Source: Streptomyces bauhiniae
GTDB lineage: Bacteria > Actinomycetota > Actinomycetes > Streptomycetales > Streptomycetaceae
DNA: 64,000 nt
Assembly: GCF_004784475.1 (NCBI RefSeq)
Contig: NZ_SRRT01000003.1
Location: 310,001 to 374,000, forward strand
Direction of reading: 5' to 3'
A program made the position numbers and the translations under genes. This document shows, piece by piece, positions 47,921 to 56,179 of the stretch. Position 1 is the first letter of the stretch; every line of letters starts with the position of its first letter. The notes beneath the pieces were generated by a model. That model searched no databases. It saw nothing but the letters and a program-made list of their open reading frames with translations, and was not told where the DNA came from.

Positions 47921-48925
47921 TCAGGGCCGGGTCACCGCGGAGATCGGCAGCATCCCGACCCGGTCGTAGCGCACGGCCGCGCCGGGGTGGGGCGCGTGGA
48001 TCACCTGGCCGTTGCCGGCGTACATCGCCACATGGCTGGCGTCGGAGCGGTAGATCACCAGGTCACCGGGGCGGGCCTGGGAGAGCGGGACCTGGTGCCC
48101 GGCGTTCCGCTGGGCCTGCGAGGTGCGCGGGAGCTGGACGCCGGCCCGGGCGTACGACCACTGCATCAGGCCGGAACAGTCGAAGCCCGAGGGCCCGTTG
48201 GCGCCCCACACGTACGGCCGGCCGAGCGCGGAGCGGGCGGCGGCGAGCGCGGCGGCGGCGCGGGGGTTCAGGTCGCCGAGGCCGGTGAGGTCGGGGCGGC
48301 CGGAGCGGGAGGACCGGTTGTAGTCGGCGCGGTCGGCGGCGGGCAGGGAGTCGAAGAGGCGCCGGGCGCGGGTGAGCCGTTCCCGTACCTTCCGCTTGTG
48401 CGCGGCGACCGCCTTGCGGCTGCGTTCCAGGTCGCCGAGCTTGGCCTCGGCCTCGGCCCGCTCCTGGGCGAGGTCGCGCAACGCGCCGCTCAGTTCTCGG
48501 AGTTGGCCGGCCTGGCGGGTGTCGATGCGGTCGACGACGGACGCCTTGTCGAGGTAGTCGTCGGGGTCGGCGGAGAACAGCAGGGCGACGGCCGGGTCGA
48601 TGCCGCCGGAGCGGTACTCGGCACCGGCGAGCGAACCGAGCCGCTCCCGCAGGGAGTTGACCCGCTGCTGGGTGCGGGCGATGTGGTCCTGGGCGTCGCG
48701 GACCTCGCGGCGGAGCTGGTCGGCGCGTTCGTCGGCCCGGTCGTAGTCCTCGGTGGCGCGCTCGGCCGCCGCGTAGAGCCGGTCCAGTTGGGCGCGGGCG
48801 CCGTCACGGGGCGCCGCGTGCGCGGCGGGTACGGCGCCGAGGGCGGCGGCCGCGGCCGACAGCACGCACAGGGCTGCCGCGCCCCGGTCGCATCCGGATG
48901 TTGCGGGACGGCGATGGGACGCCAC
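47921..48925 (-). CDS. NlpC/P60 peptidoglycan endopeptidase with coiled coil
   Basis: 334 residues. Sec signal peptide to about residue 38 (AALCVLSAAAAALGAVPAAHA), a long coiled coil to about 190, and a C-terminal NlpC/P60 domain with catalytic Cys in GFDCSGLMQWSY, His in SHVAMYAGNG and a third polar residue in VIHAPHPG. Cuts stem peptides in the wall by family. GTG with AAGGA upstream. Paralogue of the next gene upstream, which begins with the same VASHRRP. Confidence 0.92.
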   Translation of the reverse strand: MASHRRPATSGCDRGAAALCVLSAAAAALGAVPAAHAAPRDGARAQLDRLYAAAERATEDYDRADERADQLRREVRDAQDHIARTQQRVNSLRERLGSLAGAEYRSGGIDPAVALLFSADPDDYLDKASVVDRIDTRQAGQLRELSGALRDLAQERAEAEAKLGDLERSRKAVAAHKRKVRERLTRARRLFDSLPAADRADYNRSSRSGRPDLTGLGDLNPRAAAALAAARSALGRPYVWGANGPSGFDCSGLMQWSYARAGVQLPRTSQAQRNAGHQVPLSQARPGDLVIYRSDASHVAMYAGNGQVIHAPHPGAAVRYDRVGMLPISAVTRP

Positions 48926-49008
48926 GGCGGTCCTTCCCCTGGACGACGGGAACCGTCCCCCCGGCGCGCGGACGGGCGGGGGCCCTCGGCGCGGGGGAAA
49001 CGCGCCAG

Positions 49009-49038
49009 ACAGTAGCCGCAGCGGCACCCACCGGCCAA
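49009..49038 (-). promoter_or_regulatory. Probable promoter of the first NlpC/P60 gene
   Basis: Minus strand TTGGCC, 18 bases, TACTGT; transcription would start near 49002, giving a leader of about 77 bases. The gap between the two NlpC/P60 genes therefore has its own promoter. Confidence 0.5.
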
Positions 49039-49151
49039 CGACCGCCGTGCGCACACACGGTGACGCCCCGGCGCCGACGCAGGTCAGCGGCGGGGCGCCA
49101 GGGGTCGCGCGGTGCCGTGATTCGCCCGTTCGGGCGGGTGTGGCGAGGGTG

Positions 49152-50192
49152 TCAGACGCGGACGCCGAACATGAACGGGCCGCCGATGGTGCTCATGGAC
49201 TCGTAGCGGACGACCGTGCCGGTGCGCGGGGCGTGCAGGATCTGGCCGTTGCCCGCGTAGAGACCGACGTGGTGGATGTCGTTGAAGAAGAAGACGAGGT
49301 CGCCGACCTGGAGGTCGCTCGTGGAGTAGATCCGGGTGCCGATGTTGGCCTGCGCCTCGGAGGTGCGCGGGATGGAGACACCGGCCTGGGCGTAGGCCCA
49401 GGAGGTCAGACCCGAGCAGTCGTACGAGGAGGGGCCGGTGGCGCCGTAGACGTACGGGGTGCCGATCTTGCTCTGGGCGGCGGAGAACGCGGCTCCGGCG
49501 CGGCCCGAGGCGGGGACGGCGTTGCCGAGCTGGACGCGCTCGCTGGAGGAGCGGTCGGCGCGCTGCTGCTCGGCGGCGAGCGCCTGCTTCTCCTTGGCGG
49601 TCAGGGTGTTGAGCAGGCGCTGCGCCTCGCCCAGCTTGCCCTGGACCTCCTTCTTCTTCTTGCCCAGCTCGGTGCGGGTGGAGGCGAGGTCCTTGAGCTT
49701 CTCGGTGGCCTCGGCGCGGTCCTGGGCGAGTTCGCGCTGCTTGTCCTGGATCTTCTTCAGCGCCTCGACCTGCTGACCGCTCAACTGGTCGAGCGTGGAC
49801 GCCTTGTCGAGGTAGTCGTCCGGGTCGGCGGAGAGGAAGAGCTGGACCGAGGGGTCGATGCCGCCGCTGCGGTACTGGGCGGTGGCGAGCGAACCGAGGC
49901 CGTCGCGCAGCTTGTTGAGGTCCTGCTGGCCGCGGGCGACGTTGTCCTGGATCGTGGAGATCTCCTTCTGGAGCTTCTCCTGCTTCTCCTTGGCGCCGTT
50001 GTACTTCTCGGTGGCCTGCTCGGCCTGCTCGTAGAGCTTGTCGACCTGGGCCTTGACCTCCGTCTTGCCCGGCTTCTCGCTCGGGGCGGCGTTGGCCGCG
50101 TTCGCGCTCAGCGCGACGGCGGCGGCCGCCGCGGTGGTCAGCACGGTGACACGCGTGCGGCTCGGCTGCTTGGGTCGACGATGGGACGCCAC
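49152..50192 (-). CDS. NlpC/P60 peptidoglycan endopeptidase, second copy
   Basis: 346 residues. Signal peptide to about residue 35 (VTVLTTAAAAAVALSANAANA), coiled coil (QVDKLYEQAEQATEKYNGAKEKQEKL onward), then the NlpC/P60 domain: Cys in SYDCSGLTSWAYAQ, His in IHHVGLYAGNG, ILHAPRTG. The substring RSGGIDPSVQLFLSADPDDYLDKAS is shared almost exactly with the neighbour, so the pair is a tandem duplication. GTG with GAAGGAG upstream. Confidence 0.93.
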   Translation of the reverse strand: MASHRRPKQPSRTRVTVLTTAAAAAVALSANAANAAPSEKPGKTEVKAQVDKLYEQAEQATEKYNGAKEKQEKLQKEISTIQDNVARGQQDLNKLRDGLGSLATAQYRSGGIDPSVQLFLSADPDDYLDKASTLDQLSGQQVEALKKIQDKQRELAQDRAEATEKLKDLASTRTELGKKKKEVQGKLGEAQRLLNTLTAKEKQALAAEQQRADRSSSERVQLGNAVPASGRAGAAFSAAQSKIGTPYVYGATGPSSYDCSGLTSWAYAQAGVSIPRTSEAQANIGTRIYSTSDLQVGDLVFFFNDIHHVGLYAGNGQILHAPRTGTVVRYESMSTIGGPFMFGVRV

Positions 50193-50243
50193 TGAGGACG
50201 AACTCCTTCTTGTGAGTGATCACCCGCTCGGAGGTTCGAACCG

Positions 50244-50273
50244 ACCCTAGTGACCCAGTTGTGATCAGTTCAA
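50244..50273 (-). promoter_or_regulatory. Promoter of the second NlpC/P60 gene
   Basis: Minus strand TTGAAC, 18 bases, TAGGGT: a good housekeeping-type match, about 45 bases upstream of the GTG. I searched the 5' leader for the c-di-AMP riboswitch that precedes some streptomycete wall hydrolases and do not see its conserved parts. Confidence 0.65.
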
Positions 50274-50402
50274 ATCCTCACAGCAAAAAATCCAGTCCCT
50301 CGCTGCATATTTTGCACTCAACGCACCACGCGTGACGCCGGGTTGACTTTCCGTCGTCCACAGACGCCCTCAATTGGGGCAGGTCAGGCGTCCGTCGGGC
50401 GT

Positions 50403-51746
50403 TCAGGACAGTCGCTTGAGAAGTACCGCAGAGGCCACCGGGCGCGCTCCGGCGCGGGCGACGCCGTCCGCCACCTCGCGGTCGGTGGAGGCCACGATGA
50501 CGGGGCGGCCCGGCGGTTCGGCGCGCACGAGCTGGCGGATCAGCTCGTCCGCCGTGACGCCCGGCTTGGAGAACAGCACCCGTACCCCACGCGGCGGCGC
50601 GAGCAGGACCGGGGCGGCCAGTTCGGCGCCGTCGAAGACACAGGTGACCTCGGCGCCGGTCTGCGCGGCGAGCGCGGAGAGCTGGCCGAGCAGTCTGAGC
50701 CGCTGCTTCTCCAGCGGCATCTGCGGATAGCCGGTCTTGGTGACGTTGTAGCCGTCGACCACCAGATGGGCCTGCGGCAGCGCGAGCAACTGGTCGAGGA
50801 TGGCGGGGTCGTGCTCGGACAGCGCGCGGGCGGCGATGTCCTTCGGCGTCATCCGGCCCGGCTCCACCGCGTCCACGGTCTCCGCCGGGCGCACCGACAC
50901 CGGTGGCAGGGCGAGTTCGCGGCGCAGCCCCTGGGCCGCCTCCAGCACGGTGTCGAGCAGCAGCCGTACCCGCATGTCCTCCACGCTGCGGCCCTCGCGG
51001 ACCGCGCGGCGGGTCGCCTCCAGCGCGGCCTCCGACTCGCCGAGGCGGGTCTTGAGCCGGCGGGACTCGCTCTCGGCGGCGGAGACGGCCGCCTGGCCCT
51101 CGGCCCGCGCGGACTCGGTCTCGGCGCGCTCCTTGCGCAGCGCGGCCTCGCCGCGCTTGACGTCGCTCAGGGCCGAGCGCAGCTTGCGGTGCAGCGCGTC
51201 GGCCTCCTTCTTCGCCGCGTCCAGCTCGGCGCGCAGCCGGGCGGTCTCGGCGCGGGTGTGCTCGCGGGCCCGCTCCAGCTCCTCGCGGAGCTTCTCCAGC
51301 TCGGCGCGACTCTCCTCGTCCACGCGCTCGGCGTCCGCGCGCTGCGCCTCCTCGCCGGCCGCGGCGACCAGCTTGGCCCAGCCGGGCGGGCGCAGCACAT
51401 AGGCGGCGGCCGCGACGTCGAGGGGGTCGGCGGCCGGGGGCGGTGCGCCCGCCTCCAGCGCGCCGCACAGCTCGGGCTGGATCTCCTTGTAGCGCTCGCC
51501 GATCCGCTGCCGGAAGAGGCGTTCGGTCTCCAGCGCGGCGGCCATCGCGTTCCCGGCGAACTTGGCCCGCCGGTTCGGCGTGAACCGGGCGTACTGCCGC
51601 AGGGGGGCGGGCAGTTCGGCCATGGTCAGGGCACCGAAGGCGTCCGCGACGATTCTCACGACCCGGCGGCGCACGCCGTCGGGCAGCGGATGGTCAAGCA
51701 CCTCGGCGGTGCCGTCCTCCGGCCCCCCGCCCGCGGTCTCCACCAT
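50403..51746 (-). CDS. NYN-domain (YacP-like) protein with coiled coil
   Basis: 447 residues. A helical N-terminal domain of about 120 residues (PLPDGVRRRVVRIVADAFGALTMAELPAPLRQYARFTPNRRAKFAG), a long coiled coil at about 130-240, and a C-terminal NYN domain: AHLVVDGYNVTKTGYP, VTCVFDGAE and RPVIVASTDREVADGVARAG. NYN domains are PIN-like nucleases, several acting on RNA; the acidic residues needed are visible. A ribonuclease role is inference. Convergent genes are absent; the P60 promoter lies beyond its stop. Confidence 0.88.
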   Translation of the reverse strand: MVETAGGGPEDGTAEVLDHPLPDGVRRRVVRIVADAFGALTMAELPAPLRQYARFTPNRRAKFAGNAMAAALETERLFRQRIGERYKEIQPELCGALEAGAPPPAADPLDVAAAAYVLRPPGWAKLVAAAGEEAQRADAERVDEESRAELEKLREELERAREHTRAETARLRAELDAAKKEADALHRKLRSALSDVKRGEAALRKERAETESARAEGQAAVSAAESESRRLKTRLGESEAALEATRRAVREGRSVEDMRVRLLLDTVLEAAQGLRRELALPPVSVRPAETVDAVEPGRMTPKDIAARALSEHDPAILDQLLALPQAHLVVDGYNVTKTGYPQMPLEKQRLRLLGQLSALAAQTGAEVTCVFDGAELAAPVLLAPPRGVRVLFSKPGVTADELIRQLVRAEPPGRPVIVASTDREVADGVARAGARPVASAVLLKRLS

Positions 51747-51811
51747 CCGTCACACCCCAATGCCCGACATGCCCGATCCACCTGTCCGATCCCGTGCGGA
51801 CCGCCCCGCCG

Positions 51812-52051
51812 CTAGGAGGCGGCGCCCGGCCTGTCCACGAGTTCCACCTGGTCCACCGCGTTGCACCAGCGGCAGCGGACCGACTCGATGGTCTCACTGA
51901 CCACCTCGCGCTCCTCGACGGTCGGCTCCCCGGCCAGGTCGAGGTGGACGTACTCGACGGCCTTGGAGGAGCGGGTCACGTCGAACCGGGTGAGGTTGCC
52001 GCACAGGGTGCAGCGCCAGCGTGTCGTGGCGGTCGGCGGAGGAACCGTCAT
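51812..52051 (-). CDS. Small zinc-ribbon-like protein
   Basis: 79 residues with two CxxC pairs (RCTLCGNLTRFDV and VRCRWCNAVDQVE), expected to bind one zinc. GEPTVEEREVVSETIES is acidic. Upstream of the NYN-domain gene on the same strand. Function unknown; similar small proteins are common in actinobacteria. Confidence 0.8.
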   Translation of the reverse strand: MTVPPPTATTRWRCTLCGNLTRFDVTRSSKAVEYVHLDLAGEPTVEEREVVSETIESVRCRWCNAVDQVELVDRPGAAS

Positions 52052-52183
52052 GGCGCAGCTCGCTTCCTTCTCGTCGCGTCGTGTGGCCGTAACCCTACGG
52101 CCTGCCGGGTGTTCGCCGCCCGCCTGTCCGAAGCGGCGAGGCGGTCTGTACCAGTGCGTCCGGTTACGTCATGCTCTGTATTC

Positions 52184-52936
52184 ATGATCAGAGAGTGGAG
52201 CACGACCGCCGCCCGGACCGTCAGGGCGGTCCGGGGCAACCCGGCGCCGCAGACGTACGGCCTCATCGCCCTGTGCTGCCTGATCTTCCTGCTGGGCCCG
52301 GCCTCCGGCTTCACCCACTCGTACGGCACCGGGGACGCGCTGCTCGCGGCGCAGCGGGCGTACTTCCGGCACTGGGGGGTGATCCCGGCCGGGCTCTTCG
52401 CGGAGCCGGTGCGGGAGGCGCTCACGCCGGTGACCGCGCTGTTCGTGCACGGGAGCTGGGTGCATCTGCTCGGCAACATGCTGTTCCTCTTCGTCTTCGG
52501 CGTGCTCACCGAGGAACGGATGGGCCGCGTCGAGTTCGCCCTCTTCTACGTCGGCTGCGGCTACCTCGCCCTGCTCGGGTACGCGCTGGCCAACGCGGAC
52601 TCCGAGCAGTCCCTGGTCGGCGCCTCGGGGGCGATCTCCGCGGTCCTCGGCGCCTTCCTCCACCTCTTTCCGCGGGCCCGTGTCACCAGTCTCCTCCCGT
52701 TCCTCTTCTTCCTCCCGCTGCGCTTCCCGGCCTGGGTGGTGCTGCCCTTCTGGGCCGGGCTCCAGTGGTACGCGGCGGGCCGCGCGCCGGAGGGTCCCGG
52801 CGTCGCCTACCTCGCCCATGTGATCGGCTTCTGCCTGGGCTTCGGCTACGCCTGGCTCAGGTACGGGCGGACCGCGGGCGGGGCTAGAGTTGAGGCCGCC
52901 CCGGCTCCGGCGTCCAAGGGAGAGAACCAGCCGTGA
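52184..52936 (+). CDS. Rhomboid family intramembrane serine protease
   Basis: 250 residues with six to seven transmembrane helices. HGSWVHLLGNMLFLFVFGVLTEERMG is the loop/TM2 signature, catalytic Ser is in VGASGAISAVLGAFLHLFP and catalytic His in LAHVIGFCLGFGYAWL. No extra cytoplasmic domain. The ATG lacks a ribosome site; TGTATT just upstream may place the RNA start close to it. The stop overlaps the AsnC-like gene by four bases. Confidence 0.92.
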   Translation: MIREWSTTAARTVRAVRGNPAPQTYGLIALCCLIFLLGPASGFTHSYGTGDALLAAQRAYFRHWGVIPAGLFAEPVREALTPVTALFVHGSWVHLLGNMLFLFVFGVLTEERMGRVEFALFYVGCGYLALLGYALANADSEQSLVGASGAISAVLGAFLHLFPRARVTSLLPFLFFLPLRFPAWVVLPFWAGLQWYAAGRAPEGPGVAYLAHVIGFCLGFGYAWLRYGRTAGGARVEAAPAPASKGENQP

Positions 52937-53214
52937 TCACCGCGATCGTCCTGATCAAGACCAGCGTGGACCGGATTCCGGAGATCGCCGAGCAGATCGC
53001 CGCGCTGGAGAGCGTGAGCGAGGTCTTCTCCGTCACCGGCACCTACGACCTGATCGCCATGGTCCGCGTGGCCCGCCACGAGGACCTCGCCGAGGTCATC
53101 CCCGGCCGCATCAGCAAGATCCCGGGCGTGGAGGGCACCGACACCCACGTCGCCTTCCGCACCTACTCCCAGCACGACCTGGAAGCGGCCTTCGCCATCG
53201 GCCTGGACTCCTGA
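52933..53214 (+). CDS. Stand-alone AsnC/Lrp ligand-binding domain
   Basis: 93 residues: only the RAM/AsnC effector domain (MITAIVLIKTSVDRIPEIAEQIAALESVSEVFSVTGTYDLIAMV), with no DNA-binding helix-turn-helix. Such domains bind amino acids and form oligomers. GTGA overlap with the rhomboid stop indicates coupled translation. Ligand and partner unknown. Confidence 0.9.
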   Translation: MITAIVLIKTSVDRIPEIAEQIAALESVSEVFSVTGTYDLIAMVRVARHEDLAEVIPGRISKIPGVEGTDTHVAFRTYSQHDLEAAFAIGLDS

Positions 53215-53220
53215 GAAACC

Positions 53221-54570
53221 TCAGCTCTCCGGGACGCAGCGGCCGTTTTCGGTGCGGTAGGTCCAGCGGGCGCCCTGGGTGACCAGTTCGCGGAGCGCGG
53301 TCACGAAGCGGGTGATGTGCTCGTCCGGGGTGCCCGCGCCGAAGCTGACGCGGACGGCGTTCAGGGAGCCGGTGCCGCAGCCGGCCTGTTCGGCGGTGTT
53401 CGTGCCGAGGAGGGCGTGCACCAGGGGGTGGGCGCAGAAGAGGCCGTCGCGGACGCCGATGCCGTACTCGGCGGAGAGCGCGGCGGCGAGGTGGGAGCTG
53501 TTCCAGCCGTCCACCACGAAGGACAGCACGCCCACGCGCGGGGCGTCGTCGCCGAACAGCGAGAGCACCCGCACCTCGGGCACCTCGGCGAGCCCCGCCC
53601 GGAGCAGCCCGAGCAGGTGCCGCTCGCGGGCGGCCAGCGTCTCGGGGCCGGCCTCGGCGAGCGCCCGGCAGGCCGAGGCGATCGAGTAGGCGCCGATGAC
53701 ATTGGGCGAACCCGCCTCGTGCCGGGCGGCGCCCTCGTGCCACTCCACCTCCACCGAGCCGTCGGCCCGCCGGGCCACCGTGCGGCTGGCGCCGCCGCCC
53801 GCGAGGTACGGCTCGGCCGCGGAGAGCCAGTCGGCCCGCCCGGCGAGCACCCCGGAGCCGAAGGGCGCGTACAGCTTGTGCCCGGAGAACGCGATCCAGT
53901 CGACGTCCAGCTCGCGCACGCTCACCGCCTGGTGCGGCACCAACTGGGCGGCGTCCAGCACGATCCGCGCCCCGGACGCGTGCGCGGCGGCCGCGAGTTC
54001 ACGTACCGGCCACACCTCGCCGGTGACATTGGAGGCGCCGGTGACGCAGACCAGCGCGGGGCGCGCGGTGTCCCGGCCGGCGAGGGCCCGCTCCAGCGTG
54101 CGCACGGCCCCCTCGGGGCTGCGCGGGGCGTCCAGGAAGGTCACGTCGGCCTCGCGCCAGGGCAGCAGCGCGGCATGGTGCTCGGTCTCGAAGACGTACA
54201 CCTCGCACCCGGCGGGCAGCGCGCGGGCCAGCAGGTTCAGGGAGTCCGTGGTGGACCGGGTGAAGACCACCTGGTCGTCGTCCCGGCAGTGGAGGAACTC
54301 CGCGACCGTACGGCGGGCGTTCTCGAACAGCTCGGTGGAGAGCTGCGAGAGGTGCCCGGCACCCCGGTGCACGCTGCCGTAGTAGGGGGCGTAGGCGGCG
54401 ACGTCGTCCCAGACCCGCTGGAGCGCGGGGGCGCTGGCGGCGTAGTCGAGCGCGGCGTAGCCGGCCTCTCCCCCGGTGACGAGCGGCACCGAGACGTCCC
54501 GGCCGAGCACCGGCAGCGGGGCGGGGACGGCGTCGGCGGGGGCGGGGGCGAAGGCGGTGGAGACGGACAT
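53221..54570 (-). CDS. Cysteine desulfurase-like class V aminotransferase
   Basis: PLP enzyme, 449 residues. Schiff-base Lys in VDWIAFSGHKLYAPFGSGVL, cofactor-site residues in ARIVLDAAQLVPHQ, and Cys in GIGVRDGLFCAHPLV at the place of the SufS/CsdA active-site Cys (RTGHHCAQPL), so sulfur transfer is plausible. CGGGAG precedes the ATG. Control by a SAM-IV-type riboswitch in the 290-base leader ties it to sulfur amino acid metabolism. Convergent with the AsnC-like gene. Confidence 0.88.
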   Translation of the reverse strand: MSVSTAFAPAPADAVPAPLPVLGRDVSVPLVTGGEAGYAALDYAASAPALQRVWDDVAAYAPYYGSVHRGAGHLSQLSTELFENARRTVAEFLHCRDDDQVVFTRSTTDSLNLLARALPAGCEVYVFETEHHAALLPWREADVTFLDAPRSPEGAVRTLERALAGRDTARPALVCVTGASNVTGEVWPVRELAAAAHASGARIVLDAAQLVPHQAVSVRELDVDWIAFSGHKLYAPFGSGVLAGRADWLSAAEPYLAGGGASRTVARRADGSVEVEWHEGAARHEAGSPNVIGAYSIASACRALAEAGPETLAARERHLLGLLRAGLAEVPEVRVLSLFGDDAPRVGVLSFVVDGWNSSHLAAALSAEYGIGVRDGLFCAHPLVHALLGTNTAEQAGCGTGSLNAVRVSFGAGTPDEHITRFVTALRELVTQGARWTYRTENGRCVPES

Positions 54571-54675
54571 GGCTGAACTCCCGTGAGGCAGGCCGGAGTC
54601 ACCGCGCGCAGGGCATGCGGACGGGGCACCGGAGGAAGGGTGAAAGGGGGTGTGCGGAGGCGGGGCTCGGCGGCC

Positions 54676-54696
54676 CTAGCGCATTCGCTTGCTCAC
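54676..54696 (-). CDS. Six-codon leader ORF under the SAM riboswitch
   Basis: GTG AGC AAG CGA ATG CGC TAG (VSKRMR), with GAGGGAG nine bases upstream. It is between the riboswitch hairpin and the aminotransferase start, 105 bases before it. It holds no sulfur amino acid run apart from Met5. It may set translation or transcription coupling, or be chance; the good ribosome site argues for translation. Confidence 0.45.
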   Translation of the reverse strand: MSKRMR

Positions 54697-54720
54697 GGAA
54701 AAAGCTCCCTCGTACGACCA

Positions 54721-54744
54721 GGACCCCTGGTTATCGAGGGGTCC
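54721..54744 (-). promoter_or_regulatory. Hairpin in the SAM riboswitch expression platform
   Basis: GGACCCCT and AGGGGTCC flank an eight-base loop. It follows the CTACGGCAAGCGCGG segment of the aptamer and precedes the GAGGGAG ribosome site of the leader ORF. It could be a terminator or an alternative to aptamer pairing. Confidence 0.7.
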
Positions 54745-54862
54745 GCGCTTGCCGTAGACCTTCTGGAATACGGCCTGGTCCTCACCCGGAGCACCCCGCC
54801 ACGGACGGAGGGTTGCCGGACAGCCGGCCGGGGCCGCATGGCTGTCGCTCATGACCTGATCA
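54737..54862 (-). promoter_or_regulatory. SAM-IV type riboswitch
   Basis: Minus strand contains the family elements in order: AGGTCATGAGCGACAGCC, GGCTGTCCGGCAACCCTCC, GGCGGGGTGCTCCGGGTGA, GGACCAGG closing the P1 helix, and CTACGGCAAGCGCGG of the 3' pseudoknot domain. The GGCAACC and GGTGC cores are those shared by SAM-I and SAM-IV, and the 3' part is that of SAM-IV. Boundaries are approximate. Expected to lower expression of the downstream desulfurase-like gene when SAM is plentiful. Confidence 0.87.
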
Positions 54863-54920
54863 GGAAGCTAGCCGGACCGAGCGCGCGGCGCAACCGGCGT
54901 CCGGATGCCGGAACGCCGAC

Positions 54921-54948
54921 GCGGCGGGGAGCAACCGCTCCCCGCCGC
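54921..54948 (-). terminator. Terminator of trpD
   Basis: GCGGCGGGGAGC and its complement around AACC, 15 bases beyond the trpD stop on the minus strand. It also separates trpD from the riboswitch leader. Confidence 0.85.
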
Positions 54949-54963
54949 GCCCGAAAAGCACTC

Positions 54964-56028
54964 CTACCGGTTGCTGGCGGCCACCCAGCGCTCCAGCGTG
55001 CGCGCCGCAGCCCCGGAGTCGATGGACTCCGCCGCTCTCGCCATGCCCGCCCGGAGCTGGTCCGCCAGCGGCTCCTCGGTCGGGTCCAGCGCGACCAGCG
55101 CGGCCGCCGAGTTCAGCAGCACCGCGTCCCGCACCGGCCCCCGCTCGCCCTCCAGCACCTTGCGGGCCACCATCGCGTTGTACGCCGGGTCGCCGCCGCG
55201 CAGCGCGTCCACCGGCACCAGCTCGATGCCGACGTCACGGGGGTCGAAGACCTCCTCGGTGACCTTGCCGTCGCGCACGATCCACACCCGCGAGGGCGAG
55301 GTGGTGGTCAGCTCGTCCAGCCCGTCCTCGCCCCGGAAGACCAGCGAGGAGTTGCCGCGCTCGGCGAAGACGCCCGCGACGATCGGCGCCATGGCCAGGT
55401 TGGCCACGCCCACCGCCTGGGACCGCACCCGCGCCGGGTTGGTCAGCGGACCGATCACATTGAAGACCGTACGGATGCCGAGCTGACCGCGCGCGGCGCC
55501 GACATGACGCAGCGCCGGGTGGAACTTGACCGCGAAGCAGAAGGTGATCCCCGCTTCCTCCGCGACCTCGGCCACCCGCCTCGGCGTCAGCTCCAGGTTG
55601 ACCCCGAGCCGCTCCAGCACGTCCGAGGAGCCGGACGCGGAGGACGCGGCCCGGTTGCCGTGCTTGATGACCTTCGCGCCGGTGCCGGCGACCACGATGG
55701 AGGACATCGTGGAGATGTTCACCGTCTTGGCGCCGTCCCCGCCGGTGCCGACGATGTCCACGGTCCGGCCGGGCACCTCGATCACATTGGCGTGGTCGTA
55801 CATCGCCCGGACGATCCCGGTGATCTCCTCGACCGTCTCGCCCTTGGCCCGCAGCGCCACCAGGAAGCCCGCGATCTGGGCGTCCGTGGCCTCGCCGCGC
55901 ATGATCCGGTCCATCGCCCAGGCGGTGGCGTCGGCGCTCTGGTCCCGGCCCTCCAGCAGGGCGTTCAGTACCTCGGGCCAGGAACGGCCCGCCGCGGTGT
56001 CGCCTCCAGCGGGGGTCACAGCGCTCAT
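54964..56028 (-). CDS. trpD: TrpD, anthranilate phosphoribosyltransferase
   Basis: Second step of tryptophan synthesis, joining anthranilate and PRPP. 354 residues. [27 protein letters not shown] is the PRPP site, with [58 protein letters not shown] and [10 protein letters not shown] also diagnostic. Unlinked to other trp genes except the distant trpEG. No attenuator seen upstream. Confidence 0.96.
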   Translation of the reverse strand: MSAVTPAGGDTAAGRSWPEVLNALLEGRDQSADATAWAMDRIMRGEATDAQIAGFLVALRAKGETVEEITGIVRAMYDHANVIEVPGRTVDIVGTGGDGAKTVNISTMSSIVVAGTGAKVIKHGNRAASSASGSSDVLERLGVNLELTPRRVAEVAEEAGITFCFAVKFHPALRHVGAARGQLGIRTVFNVIGPLTNPARVRSQAVGVANLAMAPIVAGVFAERGNSSLVFRGEDGLDELTTTSPSRVWIVRDGKVTEEVFDPRDVGIELVPVDALRGGDPAYNAMVARKVLEGERGPVRDAVLLNSAAALVALDPTEEPLADQLRAGMARAAESIDSGAAARTLERWVAASNR

Positions 56029-56116
56029 TCGGCCGCTCCTGGGTGTGAGTGAGGGAAAAACCGGTGTTCCGGGGCACGCGGGGTGCCCGCTCCCACCCTA
56101 TCCAGCCCGGACAGGG

Positions 56117-56153
56117 CGAAGGGCCCCGCCGGTGTTCCGGACGGGGCCCTTCG
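56117..56153 (-). terminator. Terminator of the ctaE-qcrCAB genes
   Basis: CGAAGGGCCCCG and its complement around a 13-base loop, starting 26 bases after the qcrB stop on the minus strand. Confidence 0.85.
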
Positions 56154-56179
56154 GCCGTGGCGTGGCGACGCGCGCGGGA

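Noticed and set aside
50193..50402. Possible c-di-AMP riboswitch upstream of the second NlpC/P60 gene
   Set aside because: Streptomycete wall hydrolases often have one, but the leader here is only about 45 bases from the promoter and lacks the conserved purine-rich core.
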